Source: Longimonas halophila
Lineage (GTDB): Bacteria; Bacteroidota; Rhodothermia; Rhodothermales; Salinibacteraceae
Direction of reading: 5' to 3'
DNA: 40,053 nucleotides
Assembly (NCBI RefSeq): GCF_002554705.1
Contig: NZ_PDEP01000017.1
Location: 1 to 40,053, forward strand
Each line of letters begins with the position of its first letter. The first letter of the stretch is position 1. Shown piece by piece: positions 34,734-40,053 of this stretch. Both the position numbers and the translations under genes were made by a program. The notes beneath the pieces were generated by a model, which ran no database searches, had not been told where the DNA came from, and was given only the letters and a program-made list of their open reading frames with translations.

Positions 34734-35519
34734 ATGTTTCCAAAGTACAGTGAGATTCAGATTCCTTTACTCAGGGAGTTGTCTAAAAGAGGCGGTCGCA
34801 GCAAGCCCTCTGAGCGAGGGCCTCATGGCAGAACTGTTTATGAGGCCTTGGCAGATTACTTTGATCTCTCTGAGGAAGCTCGAAACACTGAAATTCCTGC
34901 ATCAGGGCGGTCAAAGTGGAAAAACATGGTTAGGTGGGCTAGAAATGATCTCAAAAAGAAGGGACATTTAAACTCTCCGCGTCACGGAGTATGGGAAATC
35001 TCTGAACGTGGTTGGCAAGTTCTAGAAAACGCCAAGAGTGAAGCAACCGCTCGCGGTGACTTTGACGAAGACGAGGAAATCGATCCGGAAACATTTAAGA
35101 AGAGCCAAGAAATCGCGGAGGAGATCGGTGAGGCTGGAGAAGAGTATGTTCTATCCTACGAAATTCAGGAGCTCAAGTCGAACGGACTGGCAGAGCTTGC
35201 AGACCGAGTCCACCGGGTATCTTTGGAAAATGTAGCCGCCGGTTTTGACATCCTTTCCTACTACAGTAACGGCGATGAGAAATATATCGAAGTGAAGTCA
35301 AGTAAATCCCACTACACTGATTTTGAGATTACGATCAATGAGCTTCGGACGGCAAAACAACACGGGGATGATTACTGGATATACCGTGTCAAGGGGGTGG
35401 GAACTGAAAGCGTGGACGTGACCAAGTTGCGAAATCCAGTCAAGTTGATCGAGGAAGAAGATTTGCTGCTCCAACCCACAAAATTCAGAGTTTCACTCGG
35501 GGAGGAGATCGAGGAGTGA
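34734..35519 (+). CDS. Mrr_N winged-helix protein with DUF3883 nuclease-like domain
   Basis: This is a 261-residue cassette protein. The N-terminal part (about 5-100) matches the Mrr_N winged-helix domain of restriction enzymes: IPLLRELSKRGG, KWKNMVRWARNDLKKKGHL, GVWEISERG. After an acidic linker, a DUF3883 domain (about 130-250) contains the elements of a PD-(D/E)xK nuclease site: Asp172 in GFDILSYY and Glu186-Val-Lys188 in YIEVKSS. It is probably a modified-DNA or foreign-DNA nuclease. ATG 34734 is preferred over ATG 34704, because the latter lies inside the previous attC site, left of the cassette boundary at 34716/34717. The stop codon lies immediately before the attC. Confidence 0.83.
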   Translation: MFPKYSEIQIPLLRELSKRGGRSKPSERGPHGRTVYEALADYFDLSEEARNTEIPASGRSKWKNMVRWARNDLKKKGHLNSPRHGVWEISERGWQVLENAKSEATARGDFDEDEEIDPETFKKSQEIAEEIGEAGEEYVLSYEIQELKSNGLAELADRVHRVSLENVAAGFDILSYYSNGDEKYIEVKSSKSHYTDFEITINELRTAKQHGDDYWIYRVKGVGTESVDVTKLRNPVKLIEEEDLLLQPTKFRVSLGEEIEE

Positions 35520-35520
35520 T

Positions 35521-35634
35521 GCATAACACATCATTTCAGCCGACGACGGGTGGTTGCCGTTTTCGAAAGTTGGCGTTTCCTGCGCTCCATTGGTACGTTT
35601 TGAAGCCCGTCGCGGCTGAATTTTTACGTTATGC
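35521..35634 (+). repeat. attC site after the Mrr_N-DUF3883 cassette
   Basis: The boxes are GCATAAC (35521-35527) and GTTATGC (35628-35634). The arms TTCAGCCGACGACGGG (35535-35550) and CCCGTCGCGGCTGAA (35606-35620) pair fully except one extra A on the left arm. GAGTGATGCATAAC at the left end mirrors the cassette start GTTATACATCACTC with one mismatch. Confidence 0.88.
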
Positions 35635-35649
35635 CTACCACTCACAGAA

Positions 35650-36285
35650 ATGGACGAGAAACGAAGTCGACGGCATTTCGAGGCGGGCGAAGACGAGATC
35701 TCAGAAGTGTGGCCGGTTCTCCAGTCGGTGATTCAGGTGCCCGCTTTGGAGAAGCGCCACGACTACAGCGCTTGGCCGCGATTCCCCGCCCCGATCTTCC
35801 AGGCGTCGTGTGACCTCGCCTTGCTGGGCGAAGATCTGTTTCTCTCTGAATCCCAGTTCAGCACCTTTAAGGAGTTTCTGCTTGAAGCAGGCGAAGATGA
35901 ATTCATGCTGTTGCTTCCGCTCGATTCGAGCGAAGAGAAACCCTACGAGCTGTTCCGCTATCCCGCCGACCTCCCCTGGCCGACGCTGAACGACCCCCAT
36001 GAAGACGTGCCTAACGAAGCCGTACCAGGTGTTGCACTCTCCGTGTTGGACCACGGCTTGGTTGGCCCGAGCGGCCGCTGGGGCATGTGGTGGGTAGAAC
36101 CCTGGAGGGTGTACGTGGTCGGCTACACCGACGAGAAGGTGCTTCGGGCGCTACAGCGCACATACGACTTCGAGGGGCGCGGCGCGGAGGTCGTCGATTC
36201 GCTCCCAAAGAGATGGGAGGCGAAGCGCCTCCACGAGATTGCCGACGAGATCCGCGCGCAGGAAGGCGGAGCCCACCCGAGTTGA
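35650..36285 (+). CDS. Hypothetical cassette protein, 211 aa
   Basis: I do not recognise a family. The protein is soluble and acidic, with no signal or membrane segment. It is tryptophan-rich in its middle (LPWPTLND, RWGMWWVEPWRVYVVGY) and ends in a helical, charged segment. It is GC-rich, close to the chromosome average and unlike the caspase gene. The gene starts 15 bases after the cassette boundary box at 35628-35634. A 48-nt non-coding tail separates its stop from its own attC. Confidence 0.72.
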   Translation: MDEKRSRRHFEAGEDEISEVWPVLQSVIQVPALEKRHDYSAWPRFPAPIFQASCDLALLGEDLFLSESQFSTFKEFLLEAGEDEFMLLLPLDSSEEKPYELFRYPADLPWPTLNDPHEDVPNEAVPGVALSVLDHGLVGPSGRWGMWWVEPWRVYVVGYTDEKVLRALQRTYDFEGRGAEVVDSLPKRWEAKRLHEIADEIRAQEGGAHPS

Positions 36286-36333
36286 GGCACAAACTCTCGT
36301 GCACGAATCGGCTTTGAATCAAGCGTCAGGTAG

Positions 36334-36452
36334 GCATAACACCACGCTGCAGGCGACGAGCCTGCCACCGGCTTTGCCCTTGCCAACAGGTAGCGTCTCC
36401 TGCGCTTCGTTCGTAAGTTGTGCGGGCTCGCGCCTGAGCTAGTCCGTTATAC
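36334..36452 (+). repeat. attC site after the 211-aa cassette gene
   Basis: The boxes are GCATAAC (36334-36340) and GTTATAC (36446-36452). The arms CAGGCGACGAGCCTGC (36350-36365) and GCGGGCTCGCGCCTG (36422-36436) pair with one extra A on the left and one mismatch. GGTAGGCATAAC (36329-36340) is the exact complement of the cassette start at 35628-35639. Confidence 0.88.
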
Positions 36453-36472
36453 GTAGGGAACATCGATTTCAT

Positions 36473-37138
36473 ATGCTATCAGGTTTTGCATTCGGTACTT
36501 CACTGCTCAGCTTGCTTCTATCTGCGTGGGTGGCTTACACAGCGCATTTGGGAAGTGCGCAGCCCAGCCTGTCACTGGGAAGGAAATTGTTCTTCTACCC
36601 ACTCCCTCGTTTCACATCGAATGACATTGTCTGGGGCGGTGTCGGATTCTACATCCCGATTACGTTTTTCAATCGAGGCCCGAAAGGGTGTTCAATTATT
36701 GAAGTAAGAATGGTTATCGAGTCGAAATCTGATCCTACTCGATGCTTTGATCTCTCCTGGAGTGAGTTCGCTGGCATATCGACGGATGACGAAACGCTAC
36801 TTCGGTCTTGGCAGACAAATAGGATTGCGCAACCAATATCACTGGAAGGACACTCCTCAGTCAGTAAGACTGTGCAGTTTGCGTGGGACCCGCGAACAAA
36901 TGAGAGCCTGGACTTGTCACGCGGCCGATATGAGCTTCGGATACTGGCATGGACAAACGACTCTGCAGAAGCTGACATCAAGGTTGAGTTACCGTTTCAA
37001 ATCACTAAATCACAGGAGAATGAGTTCAAAAAGAACCAATCAGAACAACACCCGCTGACGGTTGAAGTACCTCTTGGAGAGAGCAAGCGGGACAACAATG
37101 TAGTGACGCGCGACGAAGTGCGAAGACTATATGGATAG
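36473..37138 (+). CDS. Hypothetical membrane-anchored cassette protein, 221 aa
   Basis: I do not recognise a family. One hydrophobic segment at the N-terminus (about residues 3-27, FGTSLLSLLLSAWVAYTAHLG) should anchor the protein in the membrane. The remainder is a beta-rich soluble domain (GFYIPITFFNRGPKGCSIIEVRMVIE and later QPISLEGHSSVSKTVQFAW) ending in a charged, probably flexible tail. The form resembles small membrane proteins of unknown role that are common in cassettes and defence islands. GC content is intermediate. The gene starts 21 bases after the boundary box at 36446-36452. Confidence 0.72.
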   Translation: MLSGFAFGTSLLSLLLSAWVAYTAHLGSAQPSLSLGRKLFFYPLPRFTSNDIVWGGVGFYIPITFFNRGPKGCSIIEVRMVIESKSDPTRCFDLSWSEFAGISTDDETLLRSWQTNRIAQPISLEGHSSVSKTVQFAWDPRTNESLDLSRGRYELRILAWTNDSAEADIKVELPFQITKSQENEFKKNQSEQHPLTVEVPLGESKRDNNVVTRDEVRRLYG

Positions 37139-37145
37139 GACGTAC

Positions 37146-37276
37146 GTATAACCCATCGTTGCACCTGACGGTGGGCATGGCAACTTTCTTTGCCACGGTG
37201 CACTTGTTCGAACGTATTGCTGCATTTCTGAAGTGGTGCCGATGAAGCCCACCGCAGGTGAACTCGACCGTTATGT
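37146..37276 (+). repeat. attC site after the membrane-anchored cassette gene
   Basis: The boxes are GTATAAC (37146-37152) and GTTATGT (37270-37276). The arms CACCTGACGGTGGG (37162-37175) and CCCACCGCAGGTG (37248-37260) pair fully apart from one extra A on the left arm. TACGTATAAC mirrors the cassette start GTTATACGTA. Confidence 0.88.
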
Positions 37277-37298
37277 GCCTTAACAGATTGAAGCCATC

Positions 37299-37799
37299 AT
37301 GCTGAAACCACTCGAAGAGTTCTACTGCGATACGTGCGATCAACTCATCAACTCGCCAAGCGAGGGCATGGTGGAGTGGATAGAAGCAACAGGTGAGCCC
37401 GCACACTCCTTCAACATCGTTCACCACGTGCCGCATTCGCCGCGGGTAGATCCCAACGTGCCTCGCTCTGTAGAACCACGGCCGCAGGGATGCTATCAAC
37501 ACCATGACAAATCACACAGAAGTGATGTCGGTCTATCCAATTTCACAGGAGAAAAAGGTCTCGTGATGCTCTTGCACTTCATAGACATTGGGCCGTACCA
37601 CGCCCCTAATTATGACGGTGTTAGCTTTGAGAACGGACGTGAGTTCACTGAGCTCTTTCGACGAGTACAGCTTCCATATTATGAGGAAGCCCGGAGGCAC
37701 TGGGATAAGGCAAAAAGAGATGGTTTTTTCGATGGCTCGAATGAAATGTGGATATACCAACCCGATGTCCTGAAAGATGTGGTCAAGCGGTATACCTGA
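37299..37799 (+). CDS. Hypothetical cassette protein, 166 aa
   Basis: I do not recognise a family. The N-terminus has a CDTC pair (YCDTCDQLI, residues 9-17). Several His and Cys residues follow further on (FNIVHHVPHSPR, GCYQHHDKSH), so metal binding is possible. A hydrophobic strand (GLVMLLHFIDIGP) precedes a helical C-terminus. No signal peptide or membrane span is present. The gene starts 22 bases after the boundary box at 37270-37276 and ends seven bases before its own attC box. Confidence 0.7.
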   Translation: MLKPLEEFYCDTCDQLINSPSEGMVEWIEATGEPAHSFNIVHHVPHSPRVDPNVPRSVEPRPQGCYQHHDKSHRSDVGLSNFTGEKGLVMLLHFIDIGPYHAPNYDGVSFENGREFTELFRRVQLPYYEEARRHWDKAKRDGFFDGSNEMWIYQPDVLKDVVKRYT

Positions 37800-37805
37800 C
37801 GGGGC

Positions 37806-37921
37806 ACATAACACCGCGCTGCACCGGACGGTGTCCGTGTGCGCCTTGGAATTGTCGCCGTGTCTCCGTTGCTCACCGCGAGGCTCGGTGTACCACCGCC
37901 GGTGAGCTCGACCCGTTATAC
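37806..37921 (+). repeat. attC site after the 166-aa cassette gene
   Basis: The boxes are ACATAAC (37806-37812) and GTTATAC (37915-37921). The arms CACCGGACGGTG (37822-37833) and CACCGCCGGTG (37894-37904) pair fully with one extra A on the left. GGCACATAAC is the exact complement of the cassette start GTTATGTGCC. Confidence 0.88.
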
Positions 37922-37930
37922 GGACACGAT

Positions 37931-38152
37931 TTGACAAGATTTGAGGAAAGGGCCGGGTATCGAGCTAGATACGTTTTGCTTGACCTCATTGGCTTAGGTA
38001 TTTGTATCGCAGGGGTTATTGAGATCTACCAAGGTACTAAACTGATTCCGCATCTTGGTACGCCAATATGCCCGGGATATTGCTTACTAATCTTTGGGCT
38101 GCTATTCACTATTCCCGGCGTCTTTTTTAGCTTAAGACGAAGGAATGGCTAG
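37931..38152 (+). CDS. Small two-helix membrane protein (cassette gene), about 73 aa
   Basis: The gene has no ATG inside its cassette. The frame is open from further upstream, but that part belongs to the previous attC, so the real start is probably TTG 37931. The product would have two membrane helices (about VLLDLIGLGICIAGVIEIY and GYCLLIFGLLFTIPGVFF) joined by a short loop, with a positively charged end (SLRRRNG). I do not recognise a family. Small two-helix proteins of this form are sometimes toxins or effectors, but nothing here proves that. The 75 nt between the stop and the attC are non-coding. Confidence 0.55.
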   Translation: MTRFEERAGYRARYVLLDLIGLGICIAGVIEIYQGTKLIPHLGTPICPGYCLLIFGLLFTIPGVFFSLRRRNG

Positions 38153-38227
38153 GTGGGTTTGCGATCTTTCAGAACAGTTCCGAGAAATCTGACCAAATCG
38201 GGCGTTTGCAGTTGCGCATATGTTGCC

Positions 38228-38314
38228 GTATAACAAGCCGCTCAAGTACGTTCCGGCCCTTCGGGCCTCCACCGGACGCGGCTAAAGCCGCGCCGCTTAG
38301 CTCAGACGCTATGC
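38228..38314 (+). repeat. attC site with altered right core box
   Basis: The left box is GTATAAC (38228-38234). The right box is GCTATGC (38308-38314), where all other sites have GTT. It is shorter (87 bp) than the other sites. GCTCAAG on the left pairs with CTTAGC near 38296 leaving one extra base, and two local hairpins (GGCCC/GGGCC and GCGGC/GCCGC) fill the loop. Confidence 0.7.
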
Positions 38315-38331
38315 CTCGTTGAGCGATTCTT

Positions 38332-38610
38332 ATGAGCAATCAGTCGTCTATCCCAGTTTACGCGATCATCCGTCTCGAGTCGCGACTGGGTGATCTTCAG
38401 TATTTCGCAGGAAACAGCAACGCTCCAGAAGCGAGCACGACGGTCATAATCAAAAAGATTGTAGCTTCCATCGAGGCTGCGAGGGAAGAGGTCGAGCGTC
38501 TCAACGAGTTGAACGGAAACAAAGGCTGCCGCTACTACTGGCAACACACACGCCTGTATCCTGATGACTTGGAGCTGATTCTCGCACAAGCCAACCGAGA
38601 CGAGGCATAA
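38332..38610 (+). CDS. Hypothetical cassette protein, 92 aa
   Basis: I do not recognise a family. This small soluble protein begins with a beta strand (IPVYAIIRLESRLGDLQYFAG). A central helix follows (KIVASIEAAREEVERLNELN), and it ends with a strand (CRYYWQHTRLYP) and a short helix. This layout is that of a compact single-domain protein. The stop codon TAA lies inside the left box of its attC (GCATAAC, 38605-38611), so gene and recombination site overlap. The start is 17 bases after the boundary box at 38308-38314. Confidence 0.68.
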   Translation: MSNQSSIPVYAIIRLESRLGDLQYFAGNSNAPEASTTVIIKKIVASIEAAREEVERLNELNGNKGCRYYWQHTRLYPDDLELILAQANRDEA

Positions 38611-38719
38611 CCCAACACTGCTGCCGACGAAGGGCTGTGGCCAGATTCTAGCGATAGCGCTTCGGCTGCTCGATTCGTAACTTTTCGTCGCCTTTCGCGG
38701 CAGAGTTTCATCGTTATGT
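38605..38719 (+). repeat. attC site after the 92-aa cassette gene
   Basis: The boxes are GCATAAC (38605-38611) and GTTATGT (38713-38719). The arms CTGCCGACGAAGG (38621-38633) and CCTTTCGCGGCAG (38691-38703) pair with one extra A on the left and one mismatch. It closely resembles the next attC along most of its length. Confidence 0.88.
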
Positions 38720-38743
38720 GCATAGAGAGGAATATCAGAAACC

Positions 38744-39301
38744 ATGGCTGAGCAATACGGAAGGTTGAGAATCGAAGCTCGAAGAGGAGCTAAAGTCAAA
38801 GAAATTGCAGAGTTTCTGACAGCCCTAGAGGAAGCTTACAACAATCTTTATGTCATTGAATTCTATATTTCAAACCGGGAGGATTTATTTCGGAAGCGTC
38901 CATATTACCCGCCGCCATTCGAATATCCTGTACCGTTTGAGCGAATCAGAGGTCTGATTCTACCTGAGGATGAGTTGCGTCTTGACTCCGTAGTCATCGA
39001 ATCTCCCGGATGGTGGGAGTTTCTCGGTGTGCTTAACCCGATTGAGTCGTTACGCAAGTATTTGAATGACCGTCACGAGAGGAATAAGGACATCGATTTT
39101 CGAAGTGAGCAAGAAAAGGAAAAGGGAGAACTTGAAATTGAGAGACTGAAGACCCAAGTCTTGAAGGAAGCGGGGTTTAGTGAGGAAGATATCAGGAGAA
39201 TGATAGTCGAACATGGTGCAAATCCACTCCAGTCGCTAGACAAGTTCCAAGACTCTAAGCTTATTGGCGGAGCCTCGTCGGAGCAATCACAAGATGAGTA
39301 A
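38744..39301 (+). CDS. Hypothetical cassette protein, 185 aa
   Basis: I do not recognise a named family. The N-terminal half is a mixed alpha/beta region (EIAEFLTALEEAYNNLYVIEFY). A tyrosine/proline-rich patch follows (KRPYYPPPFEYPVPF). The segment WWEFLGVLNPIESLRKYLNDRHERNKD reads like a conserved core seen in uncharacterised bacterial proteins. The C-terminal half is a charged coiled coil followed by a flexible tail. There is no membrane span. It starts 24 bases after its boundary box, and its attC begins 21 bases after the stop. Confidence 0.74.
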   Translation: MAEQYGRLRIEARRGAKVKEIAEFLTALEEAYNNLYVIEFYISNREDLFRKRPYYPPPFEYPVPFERIRGLILPEDELRLDSVVIESPGWWEFLGVLNPIESLRKYLNDRHERNKDIDFRSEQEKEKGELEIERLKTQVLKEAGFSEEDIRRMIVEHGANPLQSLDKFQDSKLIGGASSEQSQDE

Positions 39302-39322
39302 TGGTGCGCCTGAATGCTATGC

Positions 39323-39437
39323 ACATAACACCACACTGCTGCCGACGAAGGGCTCTAGCGAAATTCAGGCGATAGCACCTCCACTGCTCGATTCATAGCT
39401 TTGCGTTGCCCTTCGCGGCAGAGTTCCCCCGTTATGC
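39323..39437 (+). repeat. attC site after the 185-aa cassette gene
   Basis: The boxes are ACATAAC (39323-39329) and GTTATGC (39431-39437). The arms CTGCCGACGAAGGG (39339-39352) and CCCTTCGCGGCAG (39409-39421) pair fully with one extra A on the left. CTATGCACATAAC (39317-39329) is the exact 13-bp complement of the cassette start at 38713-38725. Confidence 0.9.
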
Positions 39438-39464
39438 TTCACGAATATGCAGGACAGGAATCAT

Positions 39465-40053
39465 ATGAAGTTGGAGACTTTCGATGACGTCCGTAAATCA
39501 ATAGACAAAAACTCTGATCGCGAATTCCAGCTGCTCCTGGGAAACGGGTTTAGCATGGCGTACGATTCCGATATTTTCTCTTACAACGCCTTGCACGACT
39601 TCGTAACTGCGTTGGACGATGAGGACTTGACGACAATATTTTCTGTCGTAAAGACGAGGAACTTCGAAGTGATAATGAGCCAGCTTGATAATTTCTTGGC
39701 GATCTTAGATGCCCTCGGTGGTGATGAGATGCTTAAGAAAAGATTGGCGAATGCGAGCAAGAAGCTCAAGCATAGCTTGCTTGAGGCGGTTAAAGAACTC
39801 CACCCTGAGCACGTCTTCAAAATTCCAGAGGATCAGAGTAAGTCATGCTCGCAGTTCATAAGGTTATTTCTGGATACAGGAGGGTCGGTGTACTCGACCA
39901 ACTATGATTTACTCCTCTACTGGGTTTTAAGTAGAGCAGCGAAAGAACATTACGGGTTGCCGGCGATGGAAAGTTTTGCGTCGCTACCGATGAATGGAGC
40001 CACAGTCTCATGTCTCACCGAACGATACGTCAACCGTCGGACGAAGAGCGGTC
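39465..40053 (+). CDS. DUF4917/SIR2-like protein (cassette gene, truncated by the window edge)
   Basis: The first 196 residues are visible and the frame is still open at the window edge. LLLGNGFSMAY (residues 23-33) resembles the nucleotide-binding start of SIR2-like and DUF4917 proteins. SVYSTNYDLLLYW (near 141-153) matches their second conserved motif, which in SIR2-like enzymes helps bind NAD+. Between them lies a helical region, FEVIMSQLDNFLAILDAL. SIR2-like proteins in defence systems deplete NAD+ during phage infection; whether this one is active cannot be told. ATG 39465 is chosen because AGGA at 39456-39459 lies at a good distance; ATG 39447 is in frame upstream. The last 20 residues look less family-like, so a frameshift there cannot be excluded. 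Confidence 0.75.
   Translation, partial: MKLETFDDVRKSIDKNSDREFQLLLGNGFSMAYDSDIFSYNALHDFVTALDDEDLTTIFSVVKTRNFEVIMSQLDNFLAILDALGGDEMLKKRLANASKKLKHSLLEAVKELHPEHVFKIPEDQSKSCSQFIRLFLDTGGSVYSTNYDLLLYWVLSRAAKEHYGLPAMESFASLPMNGATVSCLTERYVNRRTKSG

Larger units (their letters stand above)
32947..40053 (+). mobile_element. Integron-type gene-cassette array (no integrase visible)
   Basis: Nine consecutive plus-strand units, the last cut by the window edge, each consist of one small gene and a following attC-like palindrome. The palindromes start with a box such as GCATAAC, ACATAAC or GTATAAC and end with GTTATGC, GTTATGT or GTTATAC. Their inner arms pair except for one extra base on the left arm, as in known attC sites. 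In each unit, 9-14 bases at the left end are complementary to the bases ending its own 3' YATAAC box, as expected if the units excise as circles. Genes with attC on their right imply attI and intI to the left, but only a protease gene lies there. The array is therefore best described as a CALIN-type cluster. The units differ strongly in base composition, indicating separate origins. Confidence 0.85.

Noticed and set aside
32947..40053. CRISPR array
   Set aside because: The repeated elements are 87-131 bp imperfect palindromes separated by genes, not short identical repeats with uniform spacers.

Overview
The window is about 40 kb of a GC-rich chromosome with acidic, halophile-like proteins. 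A SusC/SusD pair, a hybrid two-component regulator, a type IX secretion sorting domain and acidic malate dehydrogenase point to the Bacteroidota/Rhodothermota, most likely a Salinibacter-like lineage. That placement is inferred from gene content, not from a marker phylogeny.

Positions 1-18,800 hold a glycan-utilisation region. A hybrid two-component sensor/AraC regulator (766-4977) is followed by a small unknown gene, a short-chain dehydrogenase and a cold-shock protein. Next comes a LacI-type repressor (7084-8079) in front of susC, susD, a GH16 lipoprotein with a lichenase-type active site and a GH3 beta-glucosidase lipoprotein. Two palindromes of the form TGAAACCGGTTTCA lie between the repressor and susC and are its likely operators. 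The proposed flow: GH16 cuts a beta-1,3/1,4-glucan at the cell surface, SusD/SusC import the oligosaccharides, and GH3 releases glucose.

Positions 18,800-32,600 are mostly conserved core genes: a T9SS-type LamG protein, rsmE, a Nudix hydrolase, secG, the RNase P RNA gene (minus strand), a coiled-coil zinc-ribbon relative that has lost its cysteines, a Tat-exported alkaline phosphatase, a DnaQ/UvrC-N fusion, a lipoprotein acid phosphatase, mdh, a quinone oxidoreductase and a CPBP membrane protease.

From about 32,950 to the right edge the sequence changes character. It is a head-to-tail series of nine small, unrelated plus-strand genes. Each is followed by an 87-131 bp imperfect palindrome that begins with an (R)YATAAC box and ends with a GTTAT(G/A)(C/T) box. 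The first bases of each unit are complementary to the bases just before its own 3' palindrome. This is the layout of integron gene cassettes with attC sites. No integrase gene is visible on the side where one is expected, so this looks like an integrase-less cassette cluster (CALIN), or an array whose integrase lies elsewhere. Cargo includes an AT-rich caspase-like protease, an Mrr_N-DUF3883 nuclease-like protein and a DUF4917/SIR2-like protein cut by the window edge, all of types seen in phage defence. The other cassettes encode small membrane or unknown proteins.
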